From: Symbiodinium natans
Lineage: Eukaryota > Sar > Dinophyceae > Suessiales > Symbiodiniaceae
Reading direction: 5' to 3'
Assembly: GCA_905221605.1 (NCBI GenBank)
Contig: CAJNDS010002339.1
Coordinates: 354,001 to 418,000, forward strand
DNA: 64,000 nt
Shown: positions 44,276 to 53,400 of the stretch, piece after piece
How the letters are laid out: the number at the start of each line of letters is the position of its first letter
How positions within the stretch are numbered: position 1 is the first letter of the stretch
The notes under the pieces: generated by a model
What the model was told of the DNA's origin: nothing
Seen by the model: the letters and a program-made list of their open reading frames with translations, nothing else
Database searches by the model: none
Made by a program: the position numbers and the translations under genes

Positions 44276-45704
44276 ATTTCTATAAACCCTAAACCCTAAA
44301 CTCTAAACCCTAAACCCTAAACCCGCCCACCACCCCTCTCCTTCTGTGGGTGAGTGGGCGCAGTCGAGCGTTCAGCGAGACCATGGCAGGCTCTGCTGAG
44401 CTGAGCTGCAGAGCCTGCAGCCGCACCCCTGAGGGGTCGCCAAGCTAGAGTCGCCTATTTTATTACCCTAAACCCTAGATTTTTCTGCTGTCGGGAGTCC
44501 GCCCCTAAACCCTCCGAGTAAGCAAGGGGGGCTTAAACCCTTCCCAGTAAAGGAGGCGGCCTCCAAAACCTTCGAAAGCCCTACTGCGACCTTTTCACTG
44601 CCTAGCTTTGGTCAAGGGGGGGTCGTATTTTTCAATTTTCAAAGCAAAACAGTATTCGGAGCAAAACTCTGAGGTCGCAGGGGTGGCCCTTCAACAGAAT
44701 TAGGGCTTTCGAAGGTTTTGGAGGCCAAATGGAAGGGTTCCGTTGACTGGCAAGGCTACTGGGAGGGTTTAAGGTCCTCCTGCAAGGGTTTAAGGCCCCC
44801 CCGCCTCCTTTACTGGGAAGGGCCCAGAAGCCCAAAAAAGCTCAGAAATGGTCCGGGAAAGGCTCAAAAAGCTCAGAAATGGTTCGGGAGAAGCAAAAAA
44901 GGCGCAGAATTGGTCTGGGACTGGTCCGGAGCCCAAAAAGGCTCACAAATGGTCCGAAGGGGGGGGGGGGGGGGGTTCGAGTTTTTCAATTTTCAATTCG
45001 GAGACCCCCCTTGGTCAAAACTCTGACCCCCCCTTCAAGGGGAAAGTTTGGCTTCTCCCGGACCATTTCTGAGCCTTCTTGGGCTTCGGACCAGTCCCAG
45101 ACCAATTCTGAGCCTGCTTCTCCAGAACCATTTCTGAGCTTTTTTTGGGCCTTTCCCGGACCATTTCTGAGCCTTTTTGGGCTTCTGGGCTGTCCCCGGA
45201 CCATTTCAGAATTTTTTGGGCTTTACCCGACCATTTCTGAGCTTCGGGCCTGCCCCCCCACTATTTCTGAGCTTATTTGGGCTTGCCCCCAGACCATTTC
45301 TGAGTTTCTTGGGCTTCTCCCAGACCATTTCTGAGCCTTTAACTCGGAAACTTCTGACTATGTTGCGCAAAGCTTCAACGAAAAAAACCCGCTCGACAAT
45401 CCGACATGGAGAAAAACAAACAATGAGAAGGCCCTCCGGCCGGAGACTCCCCCAACGCAAAACCTAAATTTTTTTGGCTGCAGTTTCTTTACATGTCCTG
45501 AACACAAGCTTCTGGGCATGTTTTTTTCATACTGAAAGGCCTCAGTGCATAACCACACTTTCGCCATGTAGCTAATCCGACGCCGAAAAATGTTGAATGG
45601 CTGGCTGGTTTTGGCTGGCTCCGGCTTGGTTTTGCCGTGAGTTGTGATTGGGTGGCCTTGGGGTGGGCATGTCTTCAAACTATCGCGTCCAGCTGATCAA
45701 TGCT
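44276..45704. repeat. CCCTAAA-bounded unit, copy 1
   Basis: Begins with several CCCTAAA units and then CCCGCCCACCACCCCTCTCC. It contains CCATGGCAGGCTCTGCTGAG, scattered CCCTAAACCCT words, about nine GACCATTTCTGAGCCTTTTT-type subrepeats (45060-45345) and a shared tail (GCTGCAGTTTCTTTACATGT through AACTATCGCGTCCAGCTGAT). Unlike copies 2 and 3, its segment 44640-44960 is inverted. The open frames inside are repeat-derived. Confidence 0.8.
44820..45190. repeat. large inverted repeat inside copy 1
   Basis: 44820-44960 (AAGCTCAGAAATGGTCCGGG ...) is the reverse complement of about 45050-45190 (GACCATTTCTGAGCC...). A loop of about 90 bp between them holds a G run of about 16. Confidence 0.7.
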
Positions 45705-46889
45705 ACACCCTAAACCCTAAACCCGCCCACCACCCCTCTCCTTCTGTGGGTGAGTGGGCGCAGTCGAGCGTTCAGCGAGACCATGGCAGGCTCTGCTGAG
45801 CTGCAGAGCCTGCAGCCGCACCCCAAGCTAGAGTCGCCTAGCATAGTCCCTAAGTATATGTTATTACCCTAAACCCTAGATGTTTCTGCTGTCGGAAGTC
45901 CGCCCCTAAACCCTCCGAGTAAGCAAGGGCCTAAACCCTTCAGTAAAGGGTGCGGGGGGGCCTTAAACCCTTCCAGTAAAGGCAGGAGGACCTTAAACCC
46001 TCCCAGTCGCCTTGCCAGTCAACGGAACCCCTCTGGGCCTTGACAGCCTCCAAAAGCTTCGAAAGCCCTAATTCTGTTGAAGGGCCACCCCTGCCACCTT
46101 TTCACTGCCTAGTTTTGGTCAAGCGGGGGTCGTGTTTTTCAATTTTCAAAGCAAAGCAGTATTCGGAGACCCCCCTTGGTCAAAACTCTGACCCCCCCTT
46201 CAAGGGGAAAGTTTGGCTTCTCCCGGACCATTTCTGAGCCTTCTTGGGCTTCGGACCAGTCCCAGACCAATTCTGAGCCTGCTTCTCCAGAACCATTTCT
46301 GAGCTTTTTTTGGGCCTTTCCCGGACCATTTCTGAGCCTTTTTGGGCTTCTGGGCTTTCCCCGGACCATTTCAGAATTTTTTAGGCTTTACCCGACCATT
46401 TCTGAGCTTCGGGCCTGCCCCCCCACTATTTCTGAGCTTATTTGGGCTTGCCCCCAGACCATTTCTGAGTTTCTTGGGCTTCTCCCAGACCATTTCTGAG
46501 CCTTTAACTCGGAAACTTCTGACTATGTTGCGCAAAGCTTCAACGAAAAAAACCCGCTCGACAATCCGACATGGAGAAAAACAAACAATGAGAAGGCCCT
46601 CCGGCCGGAGACTCCCCCAACGCAAAACCTAAATTTTTTTGGCTGCAGTTTCTTTACATGTCCTGAACACAAGCTTCTGGGCATGTTTTTTCATACTGAA
46701 AGGCCTCAGTGCATAACCACACTTTCGCCATGTAGCTAATCCGACGCCGAAAAATGTTGAATGGCTGGCTGGTTTTGGCTGGCTCCGGCTTGGTTTTGCC
46801 GTGAGTTGTGATTGGGTGGCCTTGGGGTGGGCATGTCTTCAAACTATCGCGTCCAGCTGATCAATGCTACACCCTAAACCCTAAACCCT
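45705..46889. repeat. CCCTAAA-bounded unit, copy 2
   Basis: Starts at the CCCTAAACCCTAAACCC shared with the end of copy 1 and ends in about three CCCTAAA units at 46871-46895. It has the same internal order as copy 3. 46100-46870 is nearly identical to 45000-45705 of copy 1. Confidence 0.8.
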
Positions 46890-47122
46890 AAACCCATAAT
46901 AAAGAAGCCTGCACCTCCCCAATCCAACCAGAAACAAACATGCGCTGTACGTTGTGGTGTGGCGTGCAAGACCCCACTCCTTTTCTTCTCCTCTGCGATG
47001 TGAAGGCTCACCTTTGTGGTTAGTTGCACTCCTAGAGGAATGAGCTGACGATACCATACCCCCAAGCCCAAACTCCCCTCGACCTCTGCTTGCCTCGTCT
47101 ACTCACTCACTTGCACATCAGC

Positions 47123-48218
47123 ATGCACATGGACCTGCCTGCATTGCCTGTGCTGGTAGTCAGCGACAGTGAGCCAGAAGACGTAGAAGATGGACCAGAA
47201 GCAGAGGAGGGTTTTGAGGAAAGGGGGACGGCAGTCGCGAGTGTTCTAAGGACTCCGCGCTAGGACTTGTGTCGAGCATCCATGCAACTCAATCCCCCGC
47301 CCTGCTGTGCATCCATGCCCGTTGTACCCTACATAGAGCTGTCAGCCCTAGAACAGCACCTCGAATGCCTTGCCTCCACGCTCCTCTCAACGATGGAGCC
47401 GGAGCTTCGGCGTGTGCAGATACGTGCCATGTGGGGGTAACTTCCCAAACACCTCAAGCAAAAAACAGCAGAGTGCCATAGTAGCGCAGTTTGGCCTCAA
47501 CCCCAGATCTAAAAGTAAGCCTTTAGCAGCATCCCTGCGCATGCCGTGGCTGACTACCTTTCTGGCGACAGTAGTTGGGGAGATTTTCCCGGGACGGGCC
47601 TACACGTCAATTGCCCTTCGAGAAACCTTGACTGCCCAACCAACCCCCCCCCCCCCCCACAAGGACAGAACCAACTCTCACCTCCCGAACCTACTGTGGG
47701 GAGTCTCGTCCTATGAAGGTGCGGGGGTTTGGGTGGAGTTGCCGGGAGGAACAGTTGCCCAGCATGTTCAAGGCACGGAAATATTGGGTGACTACCTGGA
47801 CGTCCACCATGGGGCCGTTTTTTCGGCTCGCATGTGGCATGGGGGGCAACCCGGGCCTGTTGACTCGGGAGAGAGAAGGCTGGTGCTAATTGGGTATGTT
47901 GGGGGGAATGTGCTCAGTTCTGACGCCGACACCTTGACCTGGTTGAAGGACATGCGCTTCTCAGTTCCTGATGCAGCCACAGTCTACAGAGCGAGAGAAG
48001 ATGTGTGGGTGGGAAGAGAGATGCCACTGAGACAGAGCTGCTCGAGGTTTCGTCGTGTTGAGCGTATTGATCGAATTGCCAAAACTGAGGGTCGAAGCCC
48101 CATCCCCTCGGTCATTCGCATCGGCACAACCAAGGAAAGCCCACAAGTCGAAACAAGGAACAGACGGTATAGTCCCCGCTTTGAAACATCGGCAAAACGG
48201 AGGCGAACCATGAACTGA
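47123..48218 (+). pseudogene. 2OG-Fe(II) oxygenase-like ORF, broken
   Basis: The frame from ATG 47123 reads an acidic start (MHMDLPALPVLVVSDSEPED) and meets a single TAG at 47261. It continues in frame through IELSALEQHLECLASTLLST and MEPELRRVQIRAMWG to 47440, then shifts frame to FPGRAYTSIALRETLT, PPHKDRTNSHLPNLLWGVSS, YEGAGVWVELPGG, FSARMWHGGQP and ERRLVLIGYVGG, ending at 48216. HKD (HxD), the later WHGGQP His and an Arg on the next strand match the Fe and 2-oxoglutarate ligands of the double-stranded beta-helix fold. I recall similar domains in dinoflagellate copia-type polyproteins. A basic C-terminus (KRRRTMN) follows. The stop and frameshift suggest a dead copy or an unresolved intron. 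Confidence 0.5.
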
Positions 48219-49780
48219 AGGGATGTGGGACATGTGCAATACAACACACATACACAGGGGCCTCTCTGGGCGTGTGTAACACGCGTCTCGGGCTGACTCC
48301 TTGCATGCCAACTCTCCACTGCCTGCTCTGCGATCCAGTCTTTGTCGGTTCTCTGTCTCTACTCCCCTCTCTCTCCTCCCTCTCACCTTCTCTTCTCCCC
48401 TACAGCCCCTAAGCTTATGAGCCTTTTATTAGAATGTTATTGCCATGACTCCACACTCGTTATCAACTAGTAACGCTGTAGGGCAGTTATCTGCAAGCCA
48501 TGGCACTCTCTGAGTCACCTGCCTCTGAGAATCGGCATGAGGATGCTGCCAAATGCGTCGTGATTGGGAATACAACGCCCCCCCTTTGGGCTGCACCTGC
48601 TGGAAAGACAGGATTGGGTGTGCCGCGAGGTGCACAAAACCCCTAGGGGAGCACCAACTTTGCAGGCTACTGGACAGTCAGGAGCCAGAGTCTGGGACTA
48701 TCCGAGCACCTCGGATGAGCGAGAGGAGGACATGTGCCGTGAGCCATGCGAGTGCACCTCTGGCATGCAACCAAAGACTGAGAGGACAGCATTACTGCCG
48801 AGCAGGATTTCTCTGCTGGCACGTCCCTGTCAGCCTGAGTTATCATGGCCTGAGTGAAGTGCAGCAGTCTGAGCTGCCTGGATTTCTGTGGGAAGCGGCA
48901 ACCAGGAGGCTCTCAGCTTTCTGGGCCTAAATGGGGAGACGGCAAGACAGAGGCTTGCAGATGTCTTGCAGATATGCCTGTGGTGGCTGGAACCCCCAGC
49001 TCACAGACGGATGCAGTGAGGGATATGGACAGATGAGCCGGTAATTAGCGCATGCAAATTAGATGCCCCCATTGAGCCAAGAATTCATAATTTGTGAGTG
49101 GAGCTGTAATTCGGAATTTGTTAAATCCATCATCACCGTGAATGAGCGTGCATGCGTACGAATTGAGTGCAGACGCAGACCAACTACCAACTGAATGGGT
49201 CTTTTTAGCGCTTATCCTTGGGTTTCATTGGTTGTTTTTGGGTACTGGGACTGACAGCTAGGGCCTGCTTGAAAGTGACCGGCCAGACGAGACAAGACTC
49301 CATCAAGGTGTGCCTAGCTTGTGGATCTATGTGGTAGTGGTCTGGGGTGCAGCGGTTTTTCATTGTTGGGATCGATGTGGTGTTTAGACTTGAGCAAGCC
49401 TGGCTGTCCGGTTTAGCTGAATAGTTGTGACTGGCTGCTTGGCTGCATGGGGGGAGACAAGTGATGGTTTAGCTTCAATGCTTGAAGAGCTTTGATGTTT
49501 CAGATCTGTGTTCTTGGTGTACACCTTCATGCAGATCAGGAGGCCGCTTCTGAGTGTTTTCGGAGTCCAGCAGCGGGGTGCATTTGAGTTGGTGCTGTTC
49601 CTTTTTGGGGTTTATATTTTTATTTTTTGTTTTCGGCTACTTGGTTGCTTCTGAAGTACCAGCTGGGGGCTCGAAGGTTTTTGTGACGTGTGGCGATTTC
49701 AAAGTGGCCGAAGGCGAACGTATACAGAGTATCCAGACTTTCCCCTGCAGAGTGTCCGAGAGGTCAGCTAAGCGGGTGGC
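48219..49780. other. no gene recognised in right part of insertion
   Basis: Contains a 48-codon ORF from ATG 48500 (MALSESPASENRHEDAAKCV) and several overlapping frames at 48550-48930, none with a motif. 49560-49680 encodes a hydrophobic stretch (FLGFIFLFFVFGYLV) without support. Confidence 0.35.
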
Positions 49781-49787
49781 AAAAAAA

Positions 49788-50935
49788 CCCTAAACCCTAA
49801 ACCCTAAACCCGCCCACCACCCCTCTCCTTCTGTGGAGTGGGCGCAGTCGAGCGTTCAGCGAGACCATGGCAGGCTCTGCTGAGCTGCAGAGCCTGCAGC
49901 CGCACCCCTGAGGGGTCGCCAAGCTAGAGTCACCTAGCATAGTCCTTAAGTATATTTTATTACCCTAAACCCTAGATGCTGTCGGGAGTCCGCCCCTAAA
50001 CCCTCCGAGTAAGCAAGGGCCTAAACCCTTTCAGTAAAGGAGGCGGGGGGGGCCTTAAACCCTTCCAGTAAAGGCAGGAGGACCTTAAACCATCCCGACA
50101 GCCTCCAAAAGCTTCGAAAGCCCTAATTCTGTTGAAGGGCCACCCCTGCCACCTTTTCACTGCCTAGTTTTGGTCAAGCGGGGGTCGCGTTTTTCAATTT
50201 TCAAAGCAAAACAGTATTCGGAAAGTTTGGCTTCTCCCAGACCATTTCTGAGCCTGCTTGGGCTTCGGACAAGTCCCAGACCAATTTTGAGCCTTTTTTT
50301 GCTTCTCTCGAACCATTTCTGAGCTTTTTTGAGCCTTTCCCGGACCATTTCTGGGCCTGTTTGGGGCTTCTGGTCTTTTCCCGGACCATTTCAGAATGTT
50401 TTTTGGGCTTTACCCGACCATTTCTGAGCTTCGAGCCTGCCCCCCCACTATTTCTGAGCTTATTTGGGCTTGCCCCCAGACCATTTCTGAGTTTCTTGGG
50501 CTTCTCCCAGACCATTTCTGAGCCTTTAACTCGGAAACTTCTGACTATGTTGCGAAAAGCTTCAACGAAAAAACCCGCTCGACAATCCGACATGGAGAAA
50601 AACAAACAATGAGAAGGCCCTCCGGCCGAAGACTCCCCCAACGCAAAACCTAATTTTTTTGGCTGCAGTTTCTTTACATGTCCTGAACACAAGCTTCTGG
50701 GCATGTTTTTCATAAGGCCTCATTGCATAACCACACTTTCGCCATGTAGCTAATCCGACGCCGAAAAATGTTGAGTGGCTGGCTGGTTTTGGCTGGCTCC
50801 GGCTTGGTTTTGCCGTGAGTTGTGATTGGGTGGCCTTGGGGTGGGCATGTCTTCAAACTATCGCGTCCAGCTGACCAATGCTACACCCTAAACCCTAAAG
50901 CCCTAAACCCTCAACCCTAAACCCTAAACCCTCAA
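49788..50935. repeat. CCCTAAA-bounded unit, copy 3
   Basis: Opens and closes with CCCTAAA units (closing at about 50884-50932). It has the same internal order as copy 2 with small deletions (for example GGGTGA missing near 49835). Confidence 0.8.
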
Positions 50936-51145
50936 GGCCAGGAAATAGAAATTGCATGTGATTCATTACGAGCAGCTCGTACAGTAATCCTGCATTTCAC
51001 AATGTAAATGAAGAAGACCAAAACAAGCGTGACTCTCAGGCACCCAAAAAGATTCAAAATGAAAAAGTCCAAAAGATTCCAAAAAAATTGGCAGGCTGCC
51101 AGTCCCATCCCAGGCCACCAGCAAGCCCCAACCACAGCCCCAGCA
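50936..51145. other. spacer, no gene
   Basis: Short A-rich stretch leading into the proline-codon minisatellite. No recognisable feature. Confidence 0.4.
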
Positions 51146-51302
51146 CTTCCCCACCGGCCCAGCCCCTCCAGCCCCTCCAGCCCTCCAGCCCCTCCAGCCC
51201 TCCAGCCCCTCCAGCCCCTCCAGCCCCTCCAGCCTCTCCAACCCCTCCAGCCCCTCCAGCCCCTCCCGCCCCGCCTCTCCAGCCCGCCCCTCCAGCCCCT
51301 CC
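51146..51302. repeat. CCAGCCCCT 9-bp minisatellite
   Basis: About 15 copies of CCAGCCCCT, strongly strand-asymmetric (C-rich on +). Open frames read PAPPAPPAP and similar. Confidence 0.85.
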
Positions 51303-51321
51303 TTGACCAAGGCTTCAAAAG

Positions 51322-51482
51322 CCTTCACAGTCAAGATGTTGCAACAGAACCACAGAGCCCACAAACACCTTGAAGGGAATTTCCTGTCAAGATGTTGCAA
51401 CAGGGACACCTTGAAGGGAATTTCCTTGTCAAGATGTTGCAACAGAACCACATTCCCCACGGACTCCTTGAAGGGAATTTAA
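51322..51482 (-). repeat. 57-bp satellite array 2, inverted head
   Basis: About 3 units in reverse orientation (GTCAAGATGTTGCAACAGAA, CACCTTGAAGGGAATTTCC). Orientation flips at about 51482. Confidence 0.85.
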
Positions 51483-51484
51483 CT

Positions 51485-52097
51485 GTCTCTGTGGTTCTGC
51501 TGCAACATCTTGACAAGGAAATTCCCTTCAAGGTGTCCGTGGGCTGTGTGGTTCTGTTGCATCATCTTGACAAGGAAATTCCCTTCAAGGTGTCCGTGGG
51601 CTCTGTGTTTCTGTTGCAACATCTTGACAAGGAAATTCCCTTAGGTGTCCGTGGGTTCTGTGGTTCTGTCGCGACATCTTGACAAGGGAATTCCCTTCAA
51701 GGTGTCCGTGGGCTCTGGTGGTTCTTTTGCAACATCTTGACAAGGAGATTCCCTTCAAGGTGTCCGTGGGCTCTGTGGTTCTGTTGCAACATCTTGACAA
51801 GGAAAGTCCCTTCAAGGTGTCCGTGGGCTGTGTGGTTCTGTTGCAACATCTTGACAAGGAAATTCCTTTCAAGGTGTGCCTGTTGCAACATCTTGACAAG
51901 AATATTCCCTTCAAGGTGTTTGTGGGCTCTGTGGTTCTGTTGCAACATCTTGACAAGGAAATTCCCTTCAAGGTGTCCGTGGGCTCTGTGATTCTGTTGC
52001 AACATCTTGACAAGGAGCTTCCCTTCAAGGTGTCCGTGGTCTCTGTGGTTCTGCTGCAACATCTTGACAAGGAAAGTCCCTTCAACGTGTCCGTGAC
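51485..52097 (+). repeat. 57-bp satellite array 2, + part
   Basis: About 11 units in the same orientation as arrays 1 and 3. The last unit breaks off after TTCAACGTGTCCGT, exactly where the LINE begins, and the interrupted unit resumes at 61627. Confidence 0.9.
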
Positions 52098-52548
52098 TTT
52101 GACTTTGAGACGCAGGCAGCTCCATGTCAGCTAACTAAGCGTGCGCTACATCCTACCAAGCAGGACGGCTCCTCAAGGGAGCAGATACCGAAAAACAGAG
52201 ACGACCCGTAGGTCCAGACACTGTACGCACCAGTGAGAGCGTCGAAGGAGAGAAAGCTGTACAAGCCACTTACTTCGAAAAGCCTAGAGGCTACTATCGC
52301 ACTCAACAAGGAGGGAAACCTCGGAGTGCTCAGAAGAAGTTAACGATTGTTTCGTGCATCAAATCCTCTGCTCCTTGCGCACATGCATTGGAAAGCGCAA
52401 GAGGCCAGAAAGAAGCGCGTTGCACCAGATAACTGTGATGCCAGAAGCATGGTGCAGCAACTCTTTTTCGCGCTGGGCGACCGCGGAGGACAACCGCACG
52501 TCAGCCGTGCCAGAAAGAAAGGAGATTTCCTTCTCGCCAAACCCCTGA

Positions 52549-53400
52549 CTATTCCCTAGTCAAAGACCCCGGAGGCGTTGCATGAGATGCCAAGCGCAAG
52601 AGCAGCAAGTAACCATTAAGCCCTGCTAGGGAATTTGCCTGGTCCTGGGTGTAGGTGATTGGGCTCTTAGCATCATCATGCAGCTTCCATGCCCCGTCTT
52701 CACAGCGGAGAAGCGCTGTGTAGTGGCCTGAGCGTGGGGAGTGCCCGCGGTGCAGGATACAGGCTTCAACATGCGTCTCTGACTGAACAACAAACCGTGT
52801 GTGCCAGCAGTGAGCAGTTCATACTTTACCTGCATGGCACGGGCGCGAGCTGTGCTAGCATATCGAGGTATGCGTAATGCTAGGATATACGGGGCGTGCA
52901 GCAGCGCCTGTCGAGGCTCTTGCATGTGCCACTTGTCAAGAAGCGCTTGCAAGGTAACCTCTGTCAGTGAAGGGAGAAGCGAGATTGGTTGGGAGACGCA
53001 GCCGACATCAGTTACTTCCGCTTGTGGCTGGGAGTGCCTGCGAGCTTGCCAGTCGCCCGCACAGAGGTCCCCGAGCAGCCTTGGCGCAAAGTAGGCGTAA
53101 AACTCAGCCACGTCGTTTTGCAGAGCTAGGTTGGGCCATGCACACAGCAGGGGCTTGAAAAGCTCCAGCAGGCGAACCGGCTTACTGTCTTGATGCATGC
53201 TAGAGCAATACCTCCAAAGTGCAGATGTCTTAGATTGTATGGCAAATCTACAGGACCACAGACAGCTGATTACTGCACAGTTAAGGTAGCAAAGATTGTG
53301 TGGGTTATGGGCAGGGGCGTCAAAGCACGGTAGAAAAATGGGATGCAGGCCTGCAGTGGAACTCATCCCCATCTGCGAGGAGCTGCGCCCATCTGCTGCT
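52549..53400 (-). pseudogene. USP (peptidase C19)-like domain at the C-terminus of LINE ORF2
   Basis: A ubiquitin-specific-protease signature is visible in order. The Cys box is AHNPHNLCYLNCAVISCLWS (about 53310-53250; catalytic Cys codon near 53291-53289), compare the family pattern GNTCYLN. LQNDVAEFYAYFAPRL (about 53125) corresponds to the Q-D-A-x-EF box. PYILALRIPRYA (about 52895) corresponds to the LxIHLKRF strand. In a shifted frame come CILHRGHSPRSGHYTALLRC (about 52768-52710) and DGAWKLHDDAKSPIT (about 52705-52660), i.e. the GHYxA His box and the W-x-x-(F/H)DD Asp. All three triad positions are present. The frame changes near 53380 (from the RT/zinc-finger frame) and near 52790. The stop is at 52551-52549. 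The expected role is ubiquitin or ubiquitin-like cleavage, inferred from family only. No USP-like host gene is nearby that could have been captured recently. Confidence 0.7.

Larger units (their letters stand above)
46890..49787 (+). mobile_element. 2.9-kb insertion in telomere-like tract (probable retro-insertion)
   Basis: Sequence is unique between the CCCTAAA tract ending copy 2 and the tract opening copy 3. The junction between copies 1 and 2 shows the uninterrupted tract. The right end is a short A7 run (49782-49788) directly before CCCTAAACCC, as expected for a poly(A)-type retro-insertion on the + strand. It carries the broken ORF at 47123-48218. The rest has no recognised domain. Confidence 0.45.

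Noticed and set aside
44718-46632. ORFs with repeated KKLRNG / FLSFFGL patterns
   Set aside because: Read-through of GACCATTTCTGAGC subrepeats inside the CCCTAAA-bounded units. Frames differ between copies.
50932-51460. Gly/Trp- or Pro-rich ORFs
   Set aside because: Produced by the CCAGCCCCT minisatellite and the adjoining 57-bp units.
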